Origin: Armillaria gallica | Lineage: Eukaryota > Basidiomycota > Agaricomycetes > Agaricales > Physalacriaceae | Assembly (NCBI GenBank): GCA_037576215.1 | Contig: JBANDB010000003.1 | Span: forward strand, 1,612,001-1,676,000 | Direction: 5' to 3' | Length of the DNA: 64,000 nucleotides | In this document: positions 12,265 to 23,608 of the stretch, in pieces | Numbering within the stretch: position 1 is the stretch's first letter | Layout of the letters: every line of letters starts with the position of its first letter | Notes under the pieces: model-generated | Told to the model about the DNA's origin: nothing | Databases searched by the model: none | Seen by the model: only the letters and a program-made list of their open reading frames with translations | Program-made: the position numbers and the translations under genes

Positions 12265-12900
12265 AACCGTCGAGATCTTGCACAGGAAAGGACTCTGGAT
12301 TTATGTAAAGACGGAAGGGACATCCCCAAGTTCTTTCCGAAGAATGAACAATGAACAATGAGAAGTATTTCTTTCTCAGCTGCAGCACGGGAAGAACACG
12401 CCCTGTGAACGTTGTTTCCACATGTAATTGCAGCCTTTCATGAGCGTTTAAATATGTAATCGCCTCGAGTTTTAGTCTTTTCAACATGATAGTGGGGTTG
12501 AGAGCGGCATAGAGCGTGTCAGAAATAGACACCTGGTTGACCGATGACTGCTAGGATTATCCCCGGTACGAAATTGTGCAGCCAATTTCTTTTGATGCAA
12601 GTACGCATGAAACCTTGCACAGGAAAAGATTTGAATTTATGTAAAGACGAACGGGACACCCACTTCTTCCTGAAGAATGAAGTATTTCTTTGATGGGGTC
12701 GAGAACGGCAAAGAGCGTGTCAGCAAAAGAGACCTGGTTGACCGATAAGCGGTAGGATTATCCCCGGCATAAAGTTCCTTTATGCAAGTACGCATGGAAT
12801 GTCACAAGAATAGACTCGAATTCATGTGAAGACGGACAAGACATCCCACTTCTTCCTGCCTGCAGAATGAACTTAGTTGTGGTGCGGTGCGAAAGGCGAG
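12265..12900 (+). repeat. About three diverged direct repeats
   Basis: A module with landmarks TTGCACAGGAAA, TTTATGTAAAGACG, GGGACA and GAAGAATGAA recurs at about 12274-12350 and 12614-12690, with a weaker form at 12800-12870. A second module, AGAGCGTGTCAG followed by GACCTGGTTGACCGAT and TTATCCCCGG, occurs at about 12510-12567 and 12712-12768. Spacing is uneven, so these are degenerate tandem copies rather than a satellite. No gene is visible here. Confidence 0.6.
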
Positions 12901-13389
12901 ATGGGAAGAACGTACTTCAACGGCCTTGTGAATGATTGCAACACAATTTCATCCTTGAGCACTTGGATACGTATCACCCTGAGTGTTTCCGTATTGAGAA
13001 TAATGCTCAGTATTCGTTAACACCAAAGGAGACGCACGTAGCAAAAACTAAAGTATGCGTCCAATGCTCCCAAGTTTGAAGGACGCGACGTACTCACAGC
13101 TTGCAGATGTAGAGGACTTTCTTGATCGTGCTAGTACAGTCCATCGCCGATATCAAGGCCAATAGGATCGATGGTTGTAGTCCAAGTTAGATGCCCAAAC
13201 GAAAGATGATATCACCAAGGCATCGTTTCTCCAAGTATCTTGAAACGGCGTAGGGGGATTGACATGAAAACCGAATACAGCATAGTAGCAGAAACAAGAC
13301 AAAGCATAGCAGTACAGATACATCGAAAGCAGATAGCAAGGATTGATAGCAAGAGGTACATAGAATGGCCGAAGAGAGCAGTGAAAGGT

Positions 13390-14475
13390 TTTATACATTG
13401 GTGGCGACATTACCAGCGAAGTGCTGAAGCTGAAGTCTGGCTCGAAGTTCATTGACTTCAGCCTCTGCCCGTAGGCGAGCTGCCTAGCCTTGTTGGCGAG
13501 CTGCTCGTTCTTGTTGAAGAGCCTGCGCGTGCTAATTCTGGAGCACGAAGCGCCTAATAAATGTATCAGAGTCTACTCACCTGGAAAAAACCAAAACCAA
13601 CCTGTCGCAACGCATCCCACTCCTGGTCTACATCGACCTTTGCCCCCTCCCACTGCAGCTTTATCGTCGTTGGTATCCTCGCATCATTCACCCCAAAGCC
13701 TCTCCCCACAGGTAAGAAGTTCTGCGGAACGGAAGACATCTTGCCCGGCGCACAGCATGCCTTGTACGATCTCCCGTGTCCGAACGGTCCGAATGGTGTA
13801 AGCGAACCAATAGCACTGGGAAAATATGACATGGTACCGCATGGTATTCCTGGAGGTAGTCTGTACGAGGAGAAGGAAGTCCTCGAGGGTGACGCGCCGT
13901 CGGACCTGGCGAAAGTCCATGGTCACAAGAACATGATAAGGGTAATGAACACACTGTCGGCGTCGGCTGTGCTGCGCAAGATTACAACTCTGTCAAGGGC
14001 ATCGGGGGGATCCCATTTGCAAAACCTCTTGAGCTTCGCACCGGCGCGATGAAGACGATTGTTGGTTGCCCACTGATCGTCGGTAGGGATGAAGCTGGAG
14101 GCGATGGCGAGTCGGTGTCCTGTGTGCCGGCTGCATCCGACTGGGAGCTGACTAGAGCGACATCCGCTGATGGGTCGTCATTCAGCCTGTCCACCAACAG
14201 GTACCCTCTCCGCTCAGCTCCCGAACGGTTACCACGAGGTACTCATGCTCCAACGGACTACCGGGTGGAAGAGATTTATGGTACTCGACCCGTTCGACAT
14301 GTATATTCCCAAGGCCGAGGAGGAGGAAGTCGTTACGATTCTTGAGCAAATTGAGAAGGAGCGTTGCGCTGAGGCTCATGGGTGAAGATGCACATGTCGT
14401 CGTTGCCAGGTGGGGGCAGCATGATGAAGTGGTAAAAGGAAGAGAATGGCTGGGTGAGTCAGTGGAAGGAAACAT
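13390..14475 (-). pseudogene. Paralogous family copy 1, frameshifted
   Basis: This copy belongs to the same unnamed family as copies 2-4. The minus strand keeps the landmarks NIHVERVEYHKS, HEYLVVTVRELSG, VTLEDFLLLVQTTSRN and SQCYWFAYTI, then a coiled-coil tail rich in Glu, Ala and Arg. They lie in different frames. A shift sits in the stretch matching GYLLVDRL (about 14190-14215), and stops interrupt the tail (about 13460-13540). It is divergent to copy 2, matching the arrangement of copies 3 and 4. Confidence 0.75.
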
Positions 14476-14599
14476 CGTTTTTAAGGGAAAAGCAGAGGTA
14501 CGAGGTCGTGGTCGACATTGGCGTTTGAATTAAAAAATTCCCACGATGGCCTAAACGGAAACACTAAACAGATACTTTGGAAGAGTATTTAAATAATGC

Positions 14600-14890
14600 A
14601 CTACCATCGGGATGGCTTAGGGACGTCTCGTGATTAGTTCTCGTGCTGTTGGTCGAATATTTGTTAATCATCTTATAGGTCCATTCTGGCCACAGCACAC
14701 GTCGGAGAACAAGGCATGTTGAAACTACTCCTCGAAAGGTTTCTCTCGCTGATCGTAGTCCTAGGTCTCTTACAACTGAAAGACGAGAATACAACTGTCA
14801 TTCTGGATGACTAGCGGTAGGAAGCGATTGAGTTACTTAGCGATAACGCCGACACTTTTCATCGTGCGTCTACTATTTCGCTCCGTAGCT
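14600..14890 (+). repeat. Second fragment of the dispersed unidentified gene
   Basis: The stretch at about 14660-14720 (GGTCCATTCTGGCCACAGCA) resembles the reverse of 28475-28530, and 14795-14860 resembles 4955-5040. Together they suggest this fragment keeps two parts of the same lost gene. No intact frame remains. Confidence 0.45.
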
Positions 14891-15103
14891 TTCTCTTGCT
14901 AGTTTCGTCCAGCAACTTCTTGTTTGAGGAATTAGTCTACTGAAGGCCTGTTTTCAAAACGATCCCAGTGCTGATGCTCCCTTGTCGCCATGCTATGCCC
15001 AAATTACTTTGTGGTCATTTTTCCTTTCGATCTGCGATGAACACGTACTCGGTTGTCTCAGACTACGCAGCGGTCTCACTCGAACCTCGACGACGACGGA
15101 AAG

Positions 15104-16101
15104 ATGACGCTCTTCCAGTGCTTTGACCACCTATACTACACCATCTTCTACTTCACCACACTGCCAGAATACTCCAACAATCCTATCAATGACATGTACA
15201 TCTTCCCACAGGAGCCTGCACGAAGTGCAACGAATGTTACATGCTTTCTCAATGCCCTCAAGTATAATTTCCTCTTTCTCCTGCGAGGCCTCGGAACCAT
15301 CCACGTCGAACGGGTCGAATACCGTAAATCTCGCTCGGCTGAGGAGCATGAATACCTGGTGGTGACCGTGAAGGAATCCTCGGGAGCCTGGTGGCGAGGG
15401 TACCTTCTAGTGGACAGGCTGGATGACAACCTTCTTCATCGCACCGGCTACAGATCCAAAAGATGGGACCCTCCCAGCGGCCTCGACAGACTCGTCATCT
15501 TGTCCAACCCCAACGAAGCTCGGAATGTGCAGGGGCGATGCGCCTATGATGTCCTTATGACCATGGACCTCCCAAGATCCGCTACCCTCGAGGACTTTTT
15601 GGCCCTCGTCCAAGCCATTTCGAGGAACGCACCGCGGCGGAGAGCCATTTCCCAGAGCTACCGGTTTGCATACACCATTTGGAGGGTTCTCGAGATGGAG
15701 ACAGGGGCGCACGTGGACCGGACCGGCTATGCTGTACGCCAGGGCTATCGTTCTGGGAAGAACTTGGCTGCAGGGGAAGGCGAGACGCCGGAGAATGCAA
15801 AGTTACAGTGGGAAGAAGCAAAAGTTGTCGTGGGACAGGAGTTCGATGCTTCGCTCAAGGTGAGCCTGACCGTCATTATCCAGAAGAATAACCCTAATCC
15901 ATCTGCCAGGTGCTTCGTGCTCCAGTCACAGATTTAGAGGAAGCCCTTCGACAAGAAAAAGCCGCTTTGCAGCAAGACAAAGCAAACCTTGAACGGGAAC
16001 GGGCTGGTCGCCTACGGGCAGAGGCTGAGCTCAATGAACTTCGAGCGAGGTTGGCGAGACTTGAGCAGTCTGCCACTCGTAATGTGTCCATCAATGTGTA
16101 G
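15104..16101 (+). CDS. Paralogous family copy 2, coiled-coil C terminus
   Basis: Exons 15104-15859 and 15910-16101 give 315 aa with phases closing. I do not recognise a named domain. The family pattern is a short N-terminal segment, HVERVEYRKSR, HEYLVVTVKES, YLLVDRLDDN, then WDPPSGLDRLV, AYDVLMTMDL, LEDFLALVQ and YRFAYTIWRVLEME. The second exon is an amphipathic coiled coil of about 60 residues starting at VTDLEEALRQEKAALQQ. I chose the ATG at 15104 because it aligns with the start of copy 3, where a GAC-rich run also precedes the ATG. Of the four copies it has the shortest linker after YLLVDRL. It is divergent to pseudogene copy 1. Confidence 0.75.
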
Positions 16102-16454
16102 TCTTTTTCACTTGCCATCTTGGACTGTTCTATGTAATACGTTTGTTACTGTGCTTGCTTTGTTTCTGCTACACTGTGAGAAAGACGTGCGTCTCTCGGA
16201 TTACTCGGATTGCCCAACGGACTACGTTCAACGATATTCTCGGTTGTAACTGTACACCAAATTCTGCTTGACATCACTACATTAGCATCGCGTTTCTTTG
16301 CATGCCCCGGAGAAGACTTGCACAGGACTAAAATTCTTTGACCCACAGAATGATAAGTAAGACCGAAAAGGTAAATGCTATAGGGTATAGATGATAATAG
16401 ATGTGCACCAACAACACAAGACAAAAAAAAAATACGCATAAAAAATCATCCACT

Positions 16455-18937
16455 TTACTTCTTCTCCCCATCAAAAAACGCGACGAGCTGCCCAATTGGA
16501 ACCTTTCCAACCGGCTTGGGGGTAGCAATCTTGCTTGCATTCATGCTTTGCTGCCTCAACACATACGGGTCCACGAACTTGCCCGTCGCAGGCGGCGGCG
16601 CGGTACTGCGCTCAGTCGACCGTGACCGCAATTTCGGCTTCAAGGGCGATATGGGCGCATGCGGGGCCTGTAACGAGGAGAACCCATACGTCGACTGTGC
16701 CCGAATGCGCCGATCCGCGTTCGGGGGTGAAGCAGGCGCGCTGGAGCTTCCAAGTATCTTCGCAGCGCTGGACTTGCCGATCGTCTCCTCTTGGAACTCC
16801 TCCTCGTCGCTGACGGCCTTGGGGGAACTTGAGAAGTAGGCTCGGCCGATGGATGATGAGGCGGAGGAAGGTGGGCGTTCGGGTCGTTCCTCTTCCTCTG
16901 GAGGGGACGTGATAGGTTCGCCCAGTGCGACGGTGTATCGTTTCCGGGGCGCTGGTGTCGGGCTGTAACTGGGTCTACGTGATCCAGGGGGCGGTGGGAG
17001 GTTCTTCGGTGCTGGGCTTGAAGAACGAGAGGCTGGTTGGGTTGACGTAAAAGCAGAAGAATAAGCAGAAGGCGAAGGCGAAGGAGAGGGTGAGTGACTA
17101 GCGGTGGCTGCCGTGCTGATGCCCAAGCCTACCCCAACGGGAGGAAGACCAGAGATGGAAAGAGGTCGGGTACGTGAGGCTGATGGAGGTGAGTGAGGGG
17201 GGGAGAAGGAAGTGACAGTGCTTGGAGGAGGAGAAGCATAGTCACCTGTTGGGTAAGGGAGACGGCTGACAGAGCTCTTGGACGATCCTAAGGGCGGACT
17301 GGTCTGGATTACTGTTCCAGACGGGTATCGACCATGATTCGGGGTATTCATAGCAGGTGTTGGATAGGAATTCCCTTGAACGACAATAGATGAAGTAGTT
17401 TGTGGCGCAATGGATATTTCTGCCGATTGACGTGAAGGTACGGAAGAGAGATTCGCGGGCGCAGTTGCTAGTTTTGCCATCTCTCTTCCAAGCTCCCCTA
17501 CGCGACTCTGAATCTCAGTCATTTCATCACGAAGATCTTGTATTTCCTTGTCGCAATTAGGAGTCGGTGCTGGGGGTTCATGAACGAGGCTTTCGTCTTT
17601 CTCCTTCTCCTTATCAACCAGCCATCGTTCGACATCACTCATACGTTCCTCCAAAGCTCGAACATGGCCGACAGTCCATTTCTCCAGCTTTTCGAACCGC
17701 TTCGCGATGGTAAGAAGTGTGACATGTACATCAAGTGTGCCTTCGGAATCGAACTGCGCGTAGAGAGGAGGCGCTTCTCGAGATGGTGATGATCCAGAGC
17801 CAGTATGGCGCATCGGGGACGGCGTTAGGTTGGGAGGCATTATCGTAGCGTTTGGACGGGAAGGTGTCGGCGAAACATTAGGCGACGAGACAGGTATAGG
17901 TCGTCGGGGCGGTGTAGTGGGAGCATTGAGATTCAGGTACGCAGGATCGGAATACTTCGTCTGCGTGTTAGCCGGCCAGGGTTTCTCTTTCTCTTTTTCC
18001 TTGCCCTTGCTGTTCCTCTTCTGTTCCTTTTCACGGGCTTTGGTGTCCTGTATCACCTGCTGCGCAGGCGTGAGTTCCTTGGTCGGCGTGAGCCGATTCT
18101 TCGCCGCGGTCCACCAGCCCATACTCTCCTTTTGAGACGCCGAAGGCGATGGAGGATTGGAAGCCGGCATTGTCTGTGAGCGAGACGGAGGAGGAGGAAG
18201 AGAGCGCGTCGTTTCCAGCATGGCCAGGACGCGATCTTCCACCATTTTGCGACCAGCAGCTTCTTCTGTCAAGATTCGCTCAGCCTCCCTGCGGCCACGT
18301 TCGCGCTCTCTTTCGGCTTCTGCCTCGATTTCAGCGTCCGTAGGCATACCACTGGGCGACCGGGGCGCGATACCGCTAACAAGGTTTCCCACTCGATTTG
18401 CCCAGCTGGCCGCAAATTGAGAGACGGAGGACGTTGGGGACGGCGAGCGCATCCATTGCTCGTCTTCGTCGTCATCGTCTTCATCTCCATCTTCAGATTC
18501 GGCATCGATACCTGTGAACGTGTTCGGGATGAACTCGTTGCGAAGAGGCGATGGGGGACGCCCTGACGACGATTGACTGGGAGATTTTTCAGGCTATGAA
18601 AATCGTATTATAGACTGTGAAGTATGCAGCAAATACAACACAAACCAGAGTCAAGGACATCGTCGACGGACTGGTCATTCTTCTCTGCCGCTTCTGGTCG
18701 GTTATACTCGGGAGCTGAAGGTTGCTCGAGGACATCGAATGCGTCGATGAGTGTGAAGGTGAGTTGGCCATCCCCGTCGGTGTCTTGCTCTTGAGGAAGG
18801 GGGTCGATGGCCTTGTCGTCGTCCGCGACGTTGAGGATGAATGTATGCCTTCAAGAGATTGGCGTTGCCCGTTAATTCGCCGGCGATCACGTGTATAAAA
18901 AGTTCCCACGCAAATTTTCAACAAAATGCTTCTTCAT
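16455..18937 (-). CDS. Large disordered/coiled-coil protein, agaricomycete-conserved type
   Basis: The main exon, 18562-16455, is certain from its long open frame. My best model adds 18848-18646 and 18937-18891, giving 785 aa with phases closing. An acidic stretch with runs of Asp and Glu (about 18460-18510) precedes a region rich in Ser and Pro. A charged helix AEAERERERGRREAERIL follows, then KEMT-type basic runs, and a central stretch LLTIAKRFEKLEKWTVGHVR with a coiled coil after it. The C-terminal third is Pro/Ser-rich and ends in VAFFDGEKK. It resembles hypothetical proteins I associate with agaricomycetes; the function is unknown. The first exon is weak, because its donor GTGATC is poor. 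An alternative frame through 18924-18646 joined to 18593 is also open. Confidence 0.75.
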
Positions 18938-19138
18938 TCTGGGGTGAGATATTAATTGCATTCTTCCACGAGAATGGAATAGAATGAAATTTAATTACTC
19001 AGAAGCCGCCGAAAATTGCTGCAACCCGCGCGTCCCTGTCAAGAAAAAGCGCCGTCCGTCGGAGGACGATGGTAAACAAAGGCAAAGGTACCTGTTCCCG
19101 TCTCTTAACGTTAACTCTCAATTGATTTGCATCTAAGA

Positions 19139-20312
19139 ATGGGTTTCGTCTACGTTATCGGTATGTTTTCCTTCCAATTCGCCAATCAAATATTTTGAGT
19201 ATCCCCATCAGAACATATGGAAGACGACGACGAGACAACTCGCGCCATCCCGCCCTGGGCAACATTAGAGTATGCGGTCTGTCCTCATCGCTAAATAAAT
19301 CGCTGGACGGATACCTACCAGTTTTCTTAGCACATGCGAATACTAGCAGGACCCAACTCCCAAGTGCATTTTACCCACGTATCAAAATCATCCGCCGACG
19401 CGCTATCCTCTTCGTTTACCGATGACAGCGATACCCTAGCTACAGCGTCGTGTTTCCAGTCCGGAGTAACGGACAGGATCAAAGATACACTACCGATCGA
19501 AAAAGTATGCCTCTTGGATCCCAAAGCAGAGAATGAACTGTCGCCAGAAGACGGAGATGGGCGGTTCGAGTGGTTTTTGTTCGGGGTATGCTGGTGCTCT
19601 TTCAAGCTTTGTATAATCATCACTGACGTATCTAGGGAATTCTCGGTAAGGCTTTCCGAAGTTCAGCATATAGATCATTTTTTGAAACGGTGCAGGGGAC
19701 GATCCTCCACGAGACAGGACCGCCGAGCTACGGGTCCTGGGGTTCCCTGCACGACGATTGGGCCCCATCCAGATGACGACGGATACTGCCCTAGGTGTCA
19801 CAAAACTGGTCGTGGAAGATAAAAGTACGCGTTTAATTCCTGGAATGCACGCGTTTATTGATTCATCTATATAGTTCCCATTGATAAGATACCCTATATC
19901 GTGAGTCCCGATAGAATTTCTTCTGGCCGCAGACTGGTATCTACGAAATACTAAGGAGCAGGCTCAATGACCAAGGAGCAGGCTCCTCACCGGTCTCTTA
20001 TATTTTTCGTTTAGTACAGAGACCGGTGACAGGTCAAAGTCACGTCCATTTTACGACTTCCGGCTGTTTCGTTCATTCGCCTGGATACTACCTGAGAACC
20101 ATAATAACAACCCTTTATAGGACTACCCGACAATCACATTCAACGCCAAAGAAAGCGTCGAAATGCCTTTCAGTCTGTCCTTCAATGTGCACTTGCTCAT
20201 TTCAGTCACTTACCCACACACAGGATACATCGCCGAAGGCTCAGAACCGAAACTACCACCAGGAATGCGGCAACTCCTACACGAGGACCTCAACAAGAGC
20301 TTCGACTTCTGA
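19139..20312 (+). CDS. SFM1: SPOUT-family protein arginine methyltransferase, SFM1-like
   Basis: Eight exons (19139-19160, 19212-19276, 19331-19585, 19636-19645, 19696-19824, 19875-19900, 20121-20172, 20224-20312) give 215 aa with all phases closing. Yeast Sfm1 methylates arginine 146 of ribosomal protein Rps3. Family signatures are present in order: VYVIEHMED at the start, PWATLEYAHM, EKVCLLDPKAENELSPEDGD, FLFGGILGDDPPRDRT, ARRLGPIQMTTDTALGVTKL, IDKIPYI, FNAKESVEMPFRY and PKLPPGMRQLL. These include the GGILGD and MTTDTA motifs of the knotted SPOUT fold. Exon 4 is only 10 nt, and intron 6 is 220 nt with a hairpin. Broken copies lie at 23.8 and 31.1 kb, so this appears to be the working one. 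Confidence 0.88.
19987..20029. repeat. Hairpin inside SFM1 intron 6
   Basis: A perfect 12-nt inverted repeat (TCACCGGTCTCT at 19987-19998, AGAGACCGGTGA at 20018-20029) encloses a 19-nt loop. The equivalent place in the 31-kb pseudogene keeps the right arm but not the left one. Confidence 0.7.
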
Positions 20313-21186
20313 TAGTGACGTGATAGATTGAAAAAAAAAACGTCAGCGTTATCTATAATGAAGTTGATCTGTTCCTTCCGATAGTCATTCGGAATGATGC
20401 TTGTATTGTCGCCATGCAATCATAAGAACACCCGGTGAATTACATTTATTTGGCCATGCACATTGTATAAGGCCTCGTGGCACGTCAACATCAAGTCTGG
20501 CACCGAAGACGAAACCTCCCGTCCTTGATATAAAACCCTGCTAACTATCAGTTCATTTTTATGGGCGTAATAGTGTCCAAAAATTCCGATGCGTGCAAGT
20601 GGTATTTCTTCGGGCATGGCAAGTAAATTATTGGTGCGCAAGTTCCCTTGCATCCTCCCTCAAGTTAAGAGGTATTCACACAGCTTGAAGGAAGTTGTTG
20701 CCTAATGATGACTTCGGAATAAGAAATCCGTCCTTTGGAAGGTAATGACACTCACCACAAGTACTTATTCGCAAATTACCGTCGACAGCCCGGACAAACA
20801 TGTGATAGGCTCCATTCGTCCAGAATGCCAGACGTGTAACAATTCCCCAGTATGCCATGAATCCCCCAATCGCCATGAGGCCCATTGCAATCATGAGCTT
20901 AAACAGATGTGAACGAGTCGGCAGAAGTGTATGCATAAAGGCTTCCATAGGTGTTTGTGTCCCAGTACACGACTGGCGTTAACCATCGTCCACAGTCTGA
21001 GTCTTCGCCTGGAAGCGAGCAACATGAAAGTAATCGGCAAATAGTTGGGTGGCCCGAGTTATCTGAAAGACGCGCATCTTTTCTTTAGTATAGCAGTAAC
21101 AAGGCAAGTAGAGGATAGCAACCATTGAATTTGAAAGGGAGATGACAAGTAGTACTACATTACATAGATGAGGAGCCAGGAACACT
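20313..21186. other. Gene-poor stretch with unidentified minus-strand frames
   Basis: A fragment of the dispersed gene (SIIPNDYRKEQINFIIDNAD, minus strand, about 20335-20417) lies here. Two further minus-strand frames follow: 20420-20653, and 20676-20948, which has a hydrophobic stretch (LMIAMGLMAIGGFMAYWGIV). They could be exons of one small membrane protein, but I could not confirm splicing. Confidence 0.35.
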
Positions 21187-22232
21187 TTACACATTACCAG
21201 CAGGCTGCTGAAGTTTCGCCAACGTCGCTCGAAGTTCACTGACCTCAGCCTCTGCTTTTAGGCGAGCTGCTCGTTCTCGGTCAGTAGTTTGGCGGGCTCT
21301 TCGGACCTTTTTAAGTGCATCCTCTACTGCCAATCCAGGAGAACGAAGTTCCTGGCAGAACATTGATTTCTGCTCTTCGGAAGAATGTCTGTCAAGCTCA
21401 CCTCTAGTGCCTCATTGAACTCCTGGTTCGAAACAACCTTTGCTGCTTCCCACAGCGACTTTACCTTATCTGGCGTCGTAGACTCATTCTGCCCCGGCCA
21501 AGAATGTTTGCCCTGATGCCTTGTCCGCTTTATGTGAGCTCCTGTCGCCAGTTCAAGAACGGTACAAATGGTATAGGGGGTGAAGTTCGGCAGAGTGTAC
21601 ATCGAGGCGGTCTGGATGAGGACCAAAAAGTCCTCGAGGGTGACATGCCGTGGCGCTGGGCGGAGGTCCATTGACATAACAATGTCGTAGGCGCATCGAT
21701 CCTGCACCTTCAAAGCTTCGCTAATGTTACGCAAGAGGACAAGTCTGCTGAGGGGATCGGGGGGGTCCCATTTTTTGGATATGTTAAATTTGGCGCGGTG
21801 AGCCTCATAGTCGATAGTTTCCTGCCGATTAGAGGAGACCAGAGGTGATACCGAGTCGACCGAACTGGCTTGAGCGTCATCCAGAGATAGGTTGTCATTC
21901 GGCCAGTCCACTAAGAAGTACCCTCTCCGGCCAGCTCCGAAGGATTCCTTCACCGTTACCACTAGGTACTCGTGCTGCAAAAGACTACTGCGTGCCCGAG
22001 ATTTACGGTATTCGACCCGTTCGACACGGATATTTTTGCGACCTCGCAGGAGGAAGTCGATACGATACTTGAGGACATTGAGAAGGATCATGGCGCTTGT
22101 TGCTCCCCGGGCCCCTGCAGGTTCCCGTATGAAGATACACATGTCACTGTCGTAAGAAATAGCAGGCGGCATGATGAAGTCAAAGATGGTAGAGAATAGC
22201 TGAGCGAGCCACTGGAAGAGAATCAGAATCAT
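21187..22232 (-). CDS. Paralogous family copy 3, coiled-coil C terminus
   Basis: Exons 22232-21402 and 21351-21187 give 331 aa with phases closing. It carries the family landmarks RVERVEYRKSRAR, HEYLVVTVKESFG, GYFLVDWPNDN, WDPPDPLSRLVLL, AYDIVMSMDL, VTLEDFLVLIQTASM and FTPYTICTVLEL, with a Ser-rich linker that copy 2 lacks. The second exon is a coiled coil rich in Arg, Ala and Glu ending in LQQPAGNV. A run of about six GAC codons ends just before the ATG at 22232. It is divergent to copy 4, with about 230 nt between the two starts, so they probably share a promoter region. Function unknown. Confidence 0.75.
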
Positions 22233-22465
22233 CTCGTCGTCGTCGTCGTCGTCCTTGAATGAGTGTTTAATAGGTATAAGCTCCTAATATATACTGGCTA
22301 ATAGTAACAGGCCTGTGACGTGTGACATTGAGTTTAGCCGATTGTAGTCGAAGTATTCCGAATGCGGCCCAGCACACGTGGCGGCTGTGCTGCAAATATA
22401 AACAGAAATAAACTCAACTACTAACTCCAATTGCCTTTCTCTTGAAGACGACACCAAACTTGATA

Positions 22466-23608
22466 ATGCCCTTGAATAATCTCGCCCGGCTACTCTCTAC
22501 AATAATGACGATGTTCAGCTGTTTATTCTCTCTCTACATGCCGATCGAAACGAATGCGACGGTACTTCTGAACGACCTCCCCTTGAACTTCAAATTCCCC
22601 AGACAAAGCTACGGACATGCAAAAGTCGAACGCCTCGAATATCGAAAGTCGAGGACTTTCTGGGAACACGAATATTTGGTGCTGACGGTGACGGAAACGC
22701 TGGGAGCGGGACGGACTGTGTACCTCTTAGCGGACAGGCTGGATGACGACCTTCCGTTTTCCTTCAAATGGCTCAGGTCTTTCATCACAAGAATCATAAC
22801 AAATATCGCTCATTGTCTTCTGCTGCCCGTCGTCTCTCTTCTGTATTTTCTCGCTAGTCCGGTTCTCTGGATTTTCCGTTCTTCCTCGACGACCTCGACG
22901 TCTCCCGCCGTTGTATCTGCCGATCAGTGGGCGACCTCCAATAGTGCTCACCGAGCCAGCGCCAATCTGAAGGCTACCAGCAAATGGGATCCTCCTGACG
23001 CTATCAACAGACTTTTCCTCCTGCCTAACATTGGTGATGCTTTCAACGTCCAGAATCGACACCCATACGACGTCCTCATGACCATGAATCTTAGCTCATT
23101 GCCAACTCCCATCACGTTCGAGCATTTTCTTGCCCTTGTGAAGACAACCTCGGATAGTACTCCTTTGTATCACTTGGTTTACTCGCAATACTTTTGGTAT
23201 GCGTATACCATATGGGCAGTTCTTGCACTGGAGGCAGGAGCGCATGTAGACCTGTTGGACCGTGCCAACCGTCAAGGGACACATTTCTTCTTCGGGAGGT
23301 ATCTGAGCTTTGGCAGAGATGACGGCGTATATCAGGCCATGAAGCCAGATACCATCAAAGAGGAATGGGAGGAAATCAAAGCTGTTGTAGACCGGGAGTT
23401 CAAAGCGGCACTGCAGGTGAGCTTGATCGTTATTCTTCAGAGGAATAGACCTCAGTGCGTCTGCCAGGCGCTTAATGAGCCCTTCAACGACAATCACCGA
23501 CAAGACGCTGCTCTCAAGCCTGGACAACTAGAAACCGTTAGAAACGCAAGGGCCGGTCCGAGTCGCCTAACAGGAGATGAAGTTCAACCAACGTCGGACG
23601 AGACTTGA
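22466..23608 (+). CDS. Paralogous family copy 4, with hydrophobic insert
   Basis: Exons 22466-23416 and 23468-23608 give 363 aa. The 51-nt intron has no in-frame stop, so retention would also leave the frame open. Family landmarks are KVERLEYRKSR, HEYLVLTVTETLG, YLLADRLDDDL, KWDPPDAINRLFLL, PYDVLMTMNL, ITFEHFLALVKTTS and YFWYAYTIWAVLALE. Unlike the other copies it carries a strongly hydrophobic insert after DRLDDDL, of about 40 residues (LLLPVVSLLYFLASPVLWIF), likely one or two membrane segments. The C terminus does not form the family coiled coil. A frame change near the end (about 23580-23610) leads to an early stop, while the old coiled-coil sequence is still visible beyond it. Confidence 0.72.
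   Translation: MPLNNLARLLSTIMTMFSCLFSLYMPIETNATVLLNDLPLNFKFPRQSYGHAKVERLEYRKSRTFWEHEYLVLTVTETLGAGRTVYLLADRLDDDLPFSFKWLRSFITRIITNIAHCLLLPVVSLLYFLASPVLWIFRSSSTTSTSPAVVSADQWATSNSAHRASANLKATSKWDPPDAINRLFLLPNIGDAFNVQNRHPYDVLMTMNLSSLPTPITFEHFLALVKTTSDSTPLYHLVYSQYFWYAYTIWAVLALEAGAHVDLLDRANRQGTHFFFGRYLSFGRDDGVYQAMKPDTIKEEWEEIKAVVDREFKAALQVSLIVILQRNRPQCVCQALNEPFNDNHRQDAALKPGQLETVRNARAGPSRLTGDEVQPTSDET

Noticed and set aside
18589..18924. Alternative first exon of the large coiled-coil protein, Ser/Thr-rich frame
   Set aside because: It can be spliced in phase at 18593, but the acceptor is poorer and the other frame has stronger C-ending codon bias; kept only as an alternative.
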